64,000 nt of DNA from JAFGKK01 sp964521085 (GTDB lineage Bacteria > Chloroflexota > Anaerolineae > Anaerolineales > RBG-16-64-43): contig CAZFPL010000013.1 in NCBI GenBank assembly GCA_964521085.1, forward strand, positions 1-64,000, read 5' to 3'. A program made the position numbers and the translations under genes. Each line of letters opens with the position of its first letter. The first letter of the stretch is position 1. A model generated the notes under the pieces. The model was not told the DNA's origin, ran no database searches, and worked only from the letters and a program-made list of their open reading frames with translations. Positions 1 through 7,261 of this stretch are shown here, piece after piece.

Positions 1-54
1 GGAATCACTCCGACACCCGAAGGATGATTTTTCCGGATTGTAAGCCCGGCCAAA

Positions 55-95
55 TAAAAGCCGGCGCGGTCTTCAATACCGCGCCGGCTTTTTAT
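55..95 (-). terminator. Rho-independent terminator after cdsA
   Basis: A GC-rich stem (AAAGCCGGCGCGGT paired with ACCGCGCCGGCTTT, short loop) is flanked by A and T runs. It lies just beyond the cdsA stop and closes the minus-strand operon. Because it is symmetric it could also stop plus-strand transcription entering from outside the window. Confidence 0.85.
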
Positions 96-106
96 TCAGG
101 TAGATA

Positions 107-940
107 TTAAAACCTCAACGCGGGAATCAATCCGACAACCGTGTAGTACCCGACGACCGCCATCACCAGCCAGGAGTCGATTCGGTCCAGCATTCCGCCA
201 TGCCCGGGGAAGAAATCCCCCGAGTCCTTTTGTGCCACTTCGCGTTTAATCATGCTGATGCCGAGATCACCCAGCGGGGAAAGGATGCCGATTAACGCTC
301 CCACAAGCAATCCGTTCGCAGGGGTAATCCCGCTGATGGCCACGGCCGGCCAGCGAAAGAGCCATCCAATCGCGAGACCCGCGAGAGCCGATCCCGCCGC
401 CCCTCCGAAATAGCCCTCCCAGGTCTTTTTCGGACTGATGTATGTGGTCAGCGGATGCTTGCCCCACTTCCGGCCGACCAGGTACGCGCAAGAGTCCGCC
501 GCCCCGACCGCGGCCAGACAGATCAGAAGCCACCAGTATCCATAGGGCATCTGGCGCAGGGAGACAAAATAGGATCCCAACCAGCCCAGATACAGCGTCC
601 CGCCGAGGGTGAGGCCCATCGCAGTGGCGGCCTGCTTTTCCCCGCGCCGTTCGAACCGGAAGAGAAACCAGATCAAGGAGAGGAAGATGATTCCGGTAAG
701 AGCAATGCCCACATGATCGAACCCGCAAAAACCGCGCAGGGCCACGAGTATCGCGCATCCGGCGGCGATAATCCCGGGCGGGATGGGTTTTTCAGGTGTG
801 GAGAATAAACGCGCATACTCCCAGGATGCCATGCCAATCACCAGGATGACCAAACCGGTGAAAACGGCACCGCCCGCCAGGAGAATGCCCATCCCCGTGG
901 GGATCAGGATGAGGATGACTACCAATCGGTCACGGAGCAT
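107..940 (-). CDS. cdsA: Phosphatidate cytidylyltransferase
   Basis: Makes CDP-diacylglycerol from phosphatidic acid and CTP at the cytoplasmic membrane, the branch point for bacterial phospholipids. The 277-residue protein is almost all hydrophobic helices. It carries the family signature near its C terminus: a conserved S-x-x-K-R-x-x-x-x-K-D stretch (SMIKREVAQKD) followed by PGHGG and LDRIDS. An upstream in-frame start exists, but the chosen ATG begins the hydrophobic MLRDRLVVI segment and sits directly after the uppS stop, which fits translational coupling. It is the last gene of the rpsB-tsf-pyrH-frr-uppS-cdsA order common in bacteria. Confidence 0.95.
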   Translation of the reverse strand: MLRDRLVVILILIPTGMGILLAGGAVFTGLVILVIGMASWEYARLFSTPEKPIPPGIIAAGCAILVALRGFCGFDHVGIALTGIIFLSLIWFLFRFERRGEKQAATAMGLTLGGTLYLGWLGSYFVSLRQMPYGYWWLLICLAAVGAADSCAYLVGRKWGKHPLTTYISPKKTWEGYFGGAAGSALAGLAIGWLFRWPAVAISGITPANGLLVGALIGILSPLGDLGISMIKREVAQKDSGDFFPGHGGMLDRIDSWLVMAVVGYYTVVGLIPALRF

Positions 941-942
941 TT

Positions 943-1701
943 TTACGTTTTTGCATCGGATGGATGGATTCCGCCGAACCGGCGGTCCCGGGAGCTGTAA
1001 TCCCAAAGCGCCTTCCGCAATTCCTCTTTATCGAAATCCGGCCAATACACCGCCGGGAAATACCATTCGGAGTAGGCTGATTGCCAGATCAGGAAGTTGC
1101 TTCCCCGTTGTTCGCCCGAAGTCCGGACGATCATGTCCGGATCGGGTACACCCGCCGTATAAAGATATTTTCCGATAAGCGCTTCGTCGACGTCCTTCGC
1201 CGGCACGCCGTCGCGGATCATATTCTGCACGGCGCGGACCAGTTCGTCGCGGCCGCCGTAATTAAAGGCGATATTCAAGATCAGCTTCCGGTTCTCACGG
1301 GTCAATTCCATCGCCTGCGTAACCTTCCTTTGCAGAAGCGGGCTTAATCCCTCCAGCCTGCCGATGTGCCGCAGCTGCACGCCATTCTTGTGCAGCTCTC
1401 CAAGCTCCCGGTCGATGACATCCTCCAGGATCGACATCAACCCTTTGACTTCCTCCTGCGGGCGCACCCAATTCTCCGTGGAGAAAGCGTAAATGGTGAG
1501 GATCTGCACCCCGTCTTCGACGCAGCCTTCGATCACCCGCCGCAGGTTTTCGACTCCGGCGCGGTGGCCGGCCATGCGCGGCAGACCGCGGGCTTTTGCC
1601 CAGCGTCCATTGCCGTCCATGATGACGGCGACATGCCGGGGAATTTTTTTCGGCAGACCTTCCGGGAGCCGATCCGGTGACGATGCCTTCGAACCACCCA
1701 T
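943..1701 (-). CDS. uppS: Isoprenyl transferase (undecaprenyl diphosphate synthase)
   Basis: Condenses isopentenyl diphosphate onto a short prenyl diphosphate to make the C55 lipid carrier for cell wall synthesis. The 252-residue protein has the catalytic HVAVIMDGNGRWA block near residue 25, the YAFSTENW block, and the late RTSGEQRGSNFLIWQ block with the substrate-binding Arg residues. The open frame continues upstream into the end of frr, but the ATG at 1701 has a GGAGGA ribosome binding site about 8 bases away and gives the usual family length. It lies between frr and cdsA, and its product feeds the same membrane that CdsA serves. Confidence 0.95.
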   Translation of the reverse strand: MGGSKASSPDRLPEGLPKKIPRHVAVIMDGNGRWAKARGLPRMAGHRAGVENLRRVIEGCVEDGVQILTIYAFSTENWVRPQEEVKGLMSILEDVIDRELGELHKNGVQLRHIGRLEGLSPLLQRKVTQAMELTRENRKLILNIAFNYGGRDELVRAVQNMIRDGVPAKDVDEALIGKYLYTAGVPDPDMIVRTSGEQRGSNFLIWQSAYSEWYFPAVYWPDFDKEELRKALWDYSSRDRRFGGIHPSDAKT

Positions 1702-1753
1702 CCTGAGTCTTCCTCCACGGCGACCGGGGAATGCAGAGGATCCCTTCGCCGGA

Positions 1754-2311
1754 TCAGACTTCCATGATTTCCTTTTCCTTATGCCGGATGGCCTCTTCCA
1801 CCTTCTCAATGTGCTTGTCGGTGAGTTTCTGCAAATCCTCTTCCCCGCGTTCGCGATCATCCTCCGAGATGATCTTCTCTTTTTCGAATTCGCGCAGATC
1901 GTTGTGCGCATCCCGGCGGACGTTGCGGATCGCGATTCGGGCTTCTTCGGCGCGGTGGTGTACGATTTTGACCAGTTCCTTGCGGCGGTCTTCCGTCAGG
2001 GGGGGAATCGAAAGGCGGATGATCTTGCCGTCGTTGGTGGGGGTCAGCCCCAGGTCGGAAGCCAGAATGCCCTTTTCGATGGTTTTGATCGATGTGGGAT
2101 CGAACGGTTTGATCGCCAACAGCCGCGGTTCGGGCGAGGAGATGGTGGCCAATTGCATCAACGGCGTGGGAACGTCGTAGTAATCGACCAGCAGTTTCTC
2201 CACCAGCATCGGGCTGGCGCGGCCCGTCCGCAGGGTGGCCAGCGAATCCTCGAGGGTTTTATCGGCGCTCTTCATCTTGTTCTCGGCTTCGAGTAACGCT
2301 TCTTTCACCAT
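1754..2311 (-). CDS. frr: Ribosome recycling factor
   Basis: With EF-G it splits the post-termination ribosome. The 185-residue length is exactly that of the family. The N-terminal helix (KMKSADKTLEDSLATLRTGRASPML) and the PEPRLLAIKPFD and LTEDRRKELVK segments are typical. The frame is open further upstream, but the ATG at 2311 is preceded by a run of GGAGGAGGA and starts with the usual MVKEALLEAE. It follows pyrH by about 120 bases in the conserved tsf-pyrH-frr order. Confidence 0.96.
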   Translation of the reverse strand: MVKEALLEAENKMKSADKTLEDSLATLRTGRASPMLVEKLLVDYYDVPTPLMQLATISSPEPRLLAIKPFDPTSIKTIEKGILASDLGLTPTNDGKIIRLSIPPLTEDRRKELVKIVHHRAEEARIAIRNVRRDAHNDLREFEKEKIISEDDRERGEEDLQKLTDKHIEKVEEAIRHKEKEIMEV

Positions 2312-2429
2312 CGTGTATCCTCCTCCTGCCAGGGATGTCTCGTTCCGTGGATCCTTCTTGTCAAGCATACCGCAACCCTTCCGCGGCGGCCAATCCATCG
2401 ACGGGCAGAATCCCGATCCGGAATCCCGG

Positions 2430-3380
2430 TCAGTCTTCGCTGCCGGATCGAATAATCGTCCCCACGGTTTCCCCGCGCATCGCCCGCTCCAGCATATCCT
2501 CCTGCCACAGGTTGAGAATCAGGATCGGGAGGTTGTTGTCCATGCACAAGGAAATCGCAGTGCTGTCCATCACGCCCAGCCGGCGGTTAAGGGTATCGAT
2601 GTAGGTCAGGGAGTCGAATTTCTTGGCGGAGGGATTCTTCTGTGGATCGGAGTCGTACACCCCGTTCACCTTGGTGGCCTTGATCAGCACGTCGGCATCG
2701 ATCTCCATCGCCCGCAACGCGGCCGCCGTGTCGGTGGAAAAGTACGGATTTCCCGTCCCGCCGCCGAAGATCACCACCCGCCCCTTCTCCAGGTGCCGGA
2801 TGGCCCGGCGCCGGATATACGGTTCGGCCACGGCGCGCATTTCGATCGCCGACTGCACCCGCACGACTACATGGGTGCGCTCCAGGGCATCCATCAGCGC
2901 AAGCGAGTTGATCACGGTGGCGATCATGCCCATGTAATCCGCCGTGGCGCGTTCCATCCCGTGCTCCAATCCTTCCCGCCCGCGCCAGAGGTTGCCGGCG
3001 CCGATCACCACCGCCACCTGGATGCCCAGCTCGCGCACCGCCTGAATCCGCTGCGCCAGGGTTTCTCCCGCCGCAGGGTCGATCCCATTTCCATCCGGTC
3101 CGGCCAGGGATTCTCCGCCCAGCTTCAAGAGAATTCGTTTGTATTTAATATTCTTCGCGGGAACGGGCAACGGGGCGGTTCTGCCGGTAGTATGAACTCC
3201 GGAAATTTCCCCCGGCAGGTGCAGCAATTCCAACTCGATCGCGGAGCGGTCTTCCAGGCGGGTGTTTTTACATCGGTCGCAAACCAATTTCACCTGATCG
3301 GCGGAGATCAAGGAAGCGGATGGTTCCTCCGACGAGATTCGCATCCGCCCCCCGCACTTATCGCACGTCAATTTGGTCAT
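2430..3380 (-). CDS. pyrH: UMP kinase with N-terminal zinc-ribbon extension
   Basis: Phosphorylates UMP to UDP, an early step of pyrimidine nucleotide supply. Residues about 80-316 are a complete bacterial UMP kinase: KYKRILLKLGGES at the start, GAGNLWRG, the FGGGTGNPYFSTDTAA nucleotide loop, and ATKVNGVYDSDP. In front lies an 80-residue extension with two CxxC pairs, C6/C9 and C34/C37, spaced as in a small zinc ribbon. The extension start is well supported: an AAGGAG ribosome binding site sits 8 bases before its ATG, while no ATG or good ribosome binding site exists at the usual UMP kinase start (only an unsupported TTG about 9 codons upstream of it). The zinc binding is inferred from spacing. 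Confidence 0.93.
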   Translation of the reverse strand: MTKLTCDKCGGRMRISSEEPSASLISADQVKLVCDRCKNTRLEDRSAIELELLHLPGEISGVHTTGRTAPLPVPAKNIKYKRILLKLGGESLAGPDGNGIDPAAGETLAQRIQAVRELGIQVAVVIGAGNLWRGREGLEHGMERATADYMGMIATVINSLALMDALERTHVVVRVQSAIEMRAVAEPYIRRRAIRHLEKGRVVIFGGGTGNPYFSTDTAAALRAMEIDADVLIKATKVNGVYDSDPQKNPSAKKFDSLTYIDTLNRRLGVMDSTAISLCMDNNLPILILNLWQEDMLERAMRGETVGTIIRSGSED

Positions 3381-3497
3381 TCACCGCGCTCCTTCCCGGA
3401 TCATTCAGCACTCCGGCCGGCTTTGAAGGATTCCGATTATGCGCCTCTGCATTTACAGATTATAGCCCATCCGGAGTGCCGTGGATTCTTCACGGCA

Positions 3498-3530
3498 TAA
3501 AAAACGGGCCAACCGGTAAGGCTGGCCCGT
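3498..3530 (-). terminator. Terminator between tsf and pyrH
   Basis: On the minus strand an ACGGGCCA stem pairs with TGGCCCGT around a 10-base loop and is followed by six T residues. It would end most rpsB-tsf transcripts before pyrH, so pyrH-frr-uppS-cdsA probably depend on read-through or their own promoter. Confidence 0.85.
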
Positions 3531-3536
3531 CTGGAT

Positions 3537-4139
3537 TCACTCCGCATCCGCACCCAATTCCCAGCGCGCGAATCGCCGAATGACGACATTCTCACGCGTG
3601 GAAGAAATAATCTGTTTGAAAAGGTCACCGACCGTCATGTTCTCATCCCGGATGTAGGGTTGTTGCAGAAGGCAGACATCCTGGTAGAACTTGGCCAGCC
3701 GCCCCTCGATGATTTTTTCGATCACGGTGTCGGGTTTGCCTTCCGCTTTCGCCTTCCCTGCGGCAACCGTTTTTTCTTCTTCCAGGACTTTTTCGGGGAT
3801 GTTGGGAATATCCAAGTACTTCGGCGAGTTCGCCGCAATCTGCAGGGCAAGCTCGTGCGCGAAATGGCGGAATTCCTCGGTCCGGGCGACAAAGTCGGTC
3901 TCACAATTGATTTCGACCATCACGCCCACCCGGCCGTTGCCGTGGCTGTAGAGTTCAATCACGCCGTCTTTGGTTACGCGGTCGGCCCGCTTGGCCGCGG
4001 CCGCCAGGCCTTTTTCGCGAAGGATGGCGACGGCTTTTTCCAAATTACCCCCGGTATCGACCAGCGTTTTCTGGCAGTCGAGAATTCCAGCGCCGGTCGT
4101 TTCGCGAAGCTGTTTGATGAGAGCAGCCGAGATCTCCAT
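3537..4139 (-). CDS. tsf: Elongation factor Ts, short form
   Basis: Nucleotide exchange factor for EF-Tu. The 200-residue protein has the N-terminal UBA-like helix set (LIKQLRETTGAGILDCQKTL), the INCETDFVAR signature near residue 78, and a single compact core. At about 200 residues it is the short form, lacking much of the dimer insert seen in the roughly 280-residue enterobacterial protein. It starts 3 bases after the rpsB stop, as in most bacteria, and is followed at once by a terminator. Confidence 0.96.
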   Translation of the reverse strand: MEISAALIKQLRETTGAGILDCQKTLVDTGGNLEKAVAILREKGLAAAAKRADRVTKDGVIELYSHGNGRVGVMVEINCETDFVARTEEFRHFAHELALQIAANSPKYLDIPNIPEKVLEEEKTVAAGKAKAEGKPDTVIEKIIEGRLAKFYQDVCLLQQPYIRDENMTVGDLFKQIISSTRENVVIRRFARWELGADAE

Positions 4140-4142
4140 GGA

Positions 4143-4982
4143 TTATTTCTCCTTTGCCGTCGCTTCGCCGGCTTCTTTATCAGCCGAAGCCTTGACCTTG
4201 GCCAGCGTGGCTTCGCCCAGGAGATCTTCCTCAGGAACTTCCTTGGATTCCTCGGTTTCCTTTGTTTCTTTGGCTTCCTCGGTTTCTTCATCCTTCCGCA
4301 GCGCGCGGCCTTCGAGAACCGCGTCGGCGATCTTCGCGGTAAGCAGTTTAATGGCACGAATGGCGTCGTCGTTGGAGGGGATGACGTAATCCACGCCCGT
4401 CGGATCGCAGTTGGTATCCACCAGGGCCACGACCGGGATTTTCAGGATGTTGGATTCGTGCACGGCCGTGGACTCGCGGTGGACGTCGATGGTGAAGACC
4501 AGGTTGGGCAGGCCGGTCATCATGCGGATGCCGCCCAAGCGAAGCCGCAGGCGCGCCATCCGCCGCTGGAGGATAAGGCCTTCCTTTTTGGTCAGCCGCG
4601 CGAGCTCACCGGTGGCTTCCATCTTTTCCAGTTTGGTCAGCTCGTCGATGCGTTCCTTCATCGTGCGCCAGTTGGTCAACGTTCCGCCCAGCCAGCGGTC
4701 GGTGACGTAGGGCATCCCGCAGCGCACAGCCTCGGTCTCGATCGTATCCTGCGCCTGGCGCTTGGTCCCTACAAAAAGGACCGTCCCGCCCGCGGCGACG
4801 GTATCGCGGATCAGGCTGCAGACGCCGCCCAGCGACGAGACCGTCTGCTGCAGGTCGATGATGTGGACTCCGTTGCGTTCGGTGAAGATGTACGGTTTCA
4901 TTTTCGGGTGCCACTTGTGGGTTCGATGCCCAAAGTGCACCCCGGCCTCGAGGAGGGCCTTGAGGGAGATATTGGCAGCCAT
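4143..4982 (-). CDS. rpsB: 30S ribosomal protein S2
   Basis: Structural protein of the small ribosomal subunit. The 279-residue protein has the expected LLEAGVHFGHRTHKWHPKMKPYIF start, the FVGTKRQAQ block and the late PVVALVDTNCDPTGVDYVIPSNDDA block. After about residue 225 it carries a 50-residue tail rich in Glu, Lys and Thr (repeated EET, KET, EES), longer and more acidic than in the Escherichia coli protein. An AAGGAG ribosome binding site precedes the ATG. It is the first gene of the operon and has a long structured leader. Confidence 0.97.
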   Translation of the reverse strand: MAANISLKALLEAGVHFGHRTHKWHPKMKPYIFTERNGVHIIDLQQTVSSLGGVCSLIRDTVAAGGTVLFVGTKRQAQDTIETEAVRCGMPYVTDRWLGGTLTNWRTMKERIDELTKLEKMEATGELARLTKKEGLILQRRMARLRLRLGGIRMMTGLPNLVFTIDVHRESTAVHESNILKIPVVALVDTNCDPTGVDYVIPSNDDAIRAIKLLTAKIADAVLEGRALRKDEETEEAKETKETEESKEVPEEDLLGEATLAKVKASADKEAGEATAKEK

Positions 4983-5144
4983 AACGCTCCTTTGCGTTAA
5001 TCCACCGCGGTTTCATCCCCCTCCGTGACCGGACTTTTCAGGTCCGGCACGCGCGGAGGGGTCCGCCGCGTGAGGTATCCCCCCATCCGGGGGGTTGCCC
5101 CTATTCCGGGGCAGAAATTCTCCCGCCGACAGATCTGCGGGAGT
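4983..5144 (-). promoter_or_regulatory. Hairpin-rich leader of rpsB
   Basis: The predicted transcript between the promoter and rpsB can fold, in order, into a CTCCCGC/GGCGGGAG hairpin, a GCCCC/GGGGC hairpin, a CCCCCC/GGGGGG hairpin, and a long stem CCCCTCCG/CGGAGGGG that encloses a second stem CGGAC/GTCCG. The last stem ends about 30 bases before the start codon. S2 is known to regulate its own mRNA in some bacteria, so feedback control here is plausible but not shown. No known motif was recognised. Confidence 0.55.
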
Positions 5145-5150
5145 GCGAAA

Positions 5151-5180
5151 AGTATACCACCTGGCGTTGGAAAGCGTCAA
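5151..5180 (-). promoter_or_regulatory. Promoter of the rpsB operon
   Basis: A -35 box TTGACG and a -10 box TATACT are separated by 18 bases on the minus strand. The expected start near 5144 gives a leader of about 160 bases. Confidence 0.8.
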
Positions 5181-5273
5181 TCCGAAGGATCTTATTCAAA
5201 ATAAGAGCGTCTACATGACAGGCGCTCCACACATTATTCCGCTGTTATATGCTCGAATTCGTCAGTAATTTCG

Positions 5274-5705
5274 CTACATTGCCCCGCCAGCCAAAGCAAT
5301 GATCCCACCGATTAAAAGAAAAAGCAGGATCATAAAACCAAAGCTGAGGCCTACGATAACCAGCGTCAAGAGTAAAGCAAATGTCAATGGATTCATCCCA
5401 TACTGTGTCCGGTATGGATCCACCCCCTGCGGCAGCCGGTAATCGTCCCGGCGGGCGCTGACGGGACGTTTGAAGCGGATCCGGCTATTGTCGAATTTTT
5501 CAAGCAGAATCCAGCCCGCCAACGCTTCTTCCTTCACCAACTTTTCGAGCTCGGCCGGATTCCGGAATACGCCGGTGTTCGCGCGCACGATTTTAAATTC
5601 CCATTCGCCGGCCAGGTCCTGGGCGGAGTAATTGGTCATTTCTTCCTCCTCTTTCAGCATACGGCGCTGCGCCGCCGCTGCGGCGGCCGCGGATCCATTG
5701 GCCAT
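5274..5705 (-). CDS. Small membrane protein with N-terminal soluble domain
   Basis: Unrecognised 143-residue protein. An Ala-rich start and an acidic stretch are followed by a soluble segment of about 55 residues (from GEWEFKIV to RIRFKRP). Its pattern of a Trp-Glu strand, a helix of the type LEKLVKEEAL, and then AGWILLEKF resembles the small DUF4177 fold, but only weakly. The C-terminal 40 residues are one or two hydrophobic helices rich in Leu and Gly. A GGAGG ribosome binding site lies 6 bases before the ATG. It is the last gene of a four-gene minus-strand cluster with small membrane and DUF4178-like proteins. Confidence 0.7.
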   Translation of the reverse strand: MANGSAAAAAAAQRRMLKEEEEMTNYSAQDLAGEWEFKIVRANTGVFRNPAELEKLVKEEALAGWILLEKFDNSRIRFKRPVSARRDDYRLPQGVDPYRTQYGMNPLTFALLLTLVIVGLSFGFMILLFLLIGGIIALAGGAM

Positions 5706-5748
5706 CGCCTGCCTCCGTCGGATTACAACAGCCGGAAGAACGAACCGG

Positions 5749-6087
5749 TTAAGGCCGGAGGATCAACATGATGAAGAGAATGACGGTGATCATGGTCCCG
5801 GTGAAGATGATCGCGGGGGATGGATTGTTCTCTTCGACCGATTCCCTCCGGATCTCCGCCAGCGAAGCAAATCCGAGCAACTTAAGCATTGTCCAGACGA
5901 GGATGCCTGCGACCAGCGCCACGATCGGTCCCCAGAATGCGACCATGCTGAGATATTTCGGCAGCAGGGCGACGAAGGCTTCCCAACTGGCGCGCGCCGC
6001 CAGGTACGATACAACCTGTCCCACGACAATCGCCGCCAGGAGTAGCGCGAGAACGGACCAATATCCTTTCGAAAGCCATTGCTTCAT
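5749..6087 (-). CDS. Small integral membrane protein, three helices
   Basis: Unrecognised 112-residue membrane protein. It shows three hydrophobic segments, at about residues 8-28, 40-65 and 90-110, with a short charged loop (EIRRESVEENN) before the last. The chosen ATG has a GGAGG ribosome binding site; an upstream in-frame ATG would add 15 Arg-rich residues with no such site. It lies about 45 bases after the DUF4178-like gene, so it is probably cotranscribed and may form part of the same membrane assembly. No catalytic motif is visible. Confidence 0.7.
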   Translation of the reverse strand: MKQWLSKGYWSVLALLLAAIVVGQVVSYLAARASWEAFVALLPKYLSMVAFWGPIVALVAGILVWTMLKLLGFASLAEIRRESVEENNPSPAIIFTGTMITVILFIMLILRP

Positions 6088-6132
6088 ATGTCCTCCAGAT
6101 AAAAGGGTTTTCGACCGCCGGCCCATCCGCAA

Positions 6133-6891
6133 TCAAGCCGGTTTGATATCCTCTTCTTTTAATAGATACCCGATCCAGGCGCAATCCTCGCCGCTGCCGC
6201 CTTCGTAATCCTCCACCACAAGCGCGCGGCCGCCGTCGCCGCTGGCATGGATGAAGCGGCCGGTCGCACCGGCCCGGGCATGCAGCGTGGCGCCTTCGAC
6301 CGACTCGATCTGGAATTTTCCGATGTCGTCGATCTTCCAGGAGGCGGGCGGATAGGCAAAAAACACGTTGGCTGTTTGATCGCTTTGCGCGAATTTTTTT
6401 GCGTGGGGGGCAAAGTCGCGCGCGATATCCGTATCCGAAAGCGGATCGTTCGTATCCAGCAGGTAAAAGCGGTTCAGCCAGTTCAGAAGCAGCATTTCGC
6501 CGTCCAGCCAAAAACCGGCGAACCGATTTCCGGTCGTCACCCAGGGGCTTTGCGCCGAACGGCTTTGCTGCCATAGTTCGTTGTAGAGGATCCTCCCAAG
6601 CACGTGGACGGTCAGTTCTCCCTTGACCGGATGCGGTACTTTAATGCGCTGGCCGACGTTGATCCCGGTGAGTTTTTTCAGTTCAGGTTCCATGCGAGTT
6701 CCTCCTGTACCGCTGTACGGCGTTGCGGACGCCGCAACCGGCCGGACGGATGAGGTCCACTTGGGATTTAATGGGGGAACCGGCGTGTAGGCCCGGCCGG
6801 GAATATTTTGCGGCCCTTGACCCGGAGTGAAGAGGATCACCAGGCCGATGGCAAAAAAGATGACGGATAAGAAAAAGAAACAAATCGACAT
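6133..6891 (-). CDS. DUF4178-like protein with N-terminal membrane anchor
   Basis: The 252-residue protein starts with a strong transmembrane helix (about residues 3-22), then a Pro-rich linker of 45 residues. From about residue 68 comes a beta-rich domain with the features of DUF4178: a start of the type LTGINVGQRIKV, a repeated Trp-containing strand, then FWLDGEMLLLNWLNRFYLLD. The family assignment is from pattern memory and tentative; the function of the family is unknown. A GAGGAGG site precedes the ATG. It lies 10 bases after the Ser/Gly/Trp-rich gene and is followed by two small membrane protein genes. Confidence 0.75.
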   Translation of the reverse strand: MSICFFFLSVIFFAIGLVILFTPGQGPQNIPGRAYTPVPPLNPKWTSSVRPVAASATPYSGTGGTRMEPELKKLTGINVGQRIKVPHPVKGELTVHVLGRILYNELWQQSRSAQSPWVTTGNRFAGFWLDGEMLLLNWLNRFYLLDTNDPLSDTDIARDFAPHAKKFAQSDQTANVFFAYPPASWKIDDIGKFQIESVEGATLHARAGATGRFIHASGDGGRALVVEDYEGGSGEDCAWIGYLLKEEDIKPA

Positions 6892-6900
6892 TCCGCCTCC

Positions 6901-7215
6901 TCACCAGGATCCGCTGTCGGAGCCGCCGCTGTCGCCGCCCCAACTGCCGCTGTCGGAGCCGCCGCTGCCGCCGCCCCAGCTCCCGCTGTCGGAGCCGCTG
7001 TCTCCCCAGCTGCCGCTGTCGGAGTTATCTGAACTCCACCACGAACCGTCTCCACTTGAGCTGGAGCCGCTGTCGCTCCACCAGGAGTTGCCGCTGCCGC
7101 TTCCGCTTCCGGACCAATTGCCGGTGAGATCGCCCGATACCGAACAGACAATCCAAAGGATGCAAAAAAAGATCGCAAGGAGAAAGAACGGCGCGGCTCG
7201 TTTTGGCTGGGTCAT
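6901..7215 (-). CDS. Exported or anchored Ser/Gly/Asp/Trp-rich repeat protein
   Basis: A 104-residue protein with a basic start and one hydrophobic helix (about residues 8-28), then 75 residues made almost only of Gly, Ser, Asp, Trp and Asn. The tail contains repeated units of the form DSGSWG with variants, ending in DSGSW. The DNA therefore looks like a short tandem repeat, but the frame stays open and the helix supports a real gene. It is the first gene of the DUF4178-like cluster. A flexible surface tail or a membrane-tethered linker is likely; the function is unknown. Confidence 0.7.
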   Translation of the reverse strand: MTQPKRAAPFFLLAIFFCILWIVCSVSGDLTGNWSGSGSGSGNSWWSDSGSSSSGDGSWWSSDNSDSGSWGDSGSDSGSWGGGSGGSDSGSWGGDSGGSDSGSW

Positions 7216-7261
7216 TTTTTGGCTCCTGCCCCGGCGGAGATTCCGGAGCGGCGAATATATT

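Noticed and set aside
2235..5000. Long plus-strand frames opposite frr, pyrH, tsf and rpsB
   Set aside because: They mirror strongly conserved genes and show no motif, ribosome binding site or conserved start.
6901..7110. Short tandem DNA repeats considered as a CRISPR or satellite array
   Set aside because: The units are too short and irregular, lack spacers and encode the DSGSW-type protein repeats in frame.
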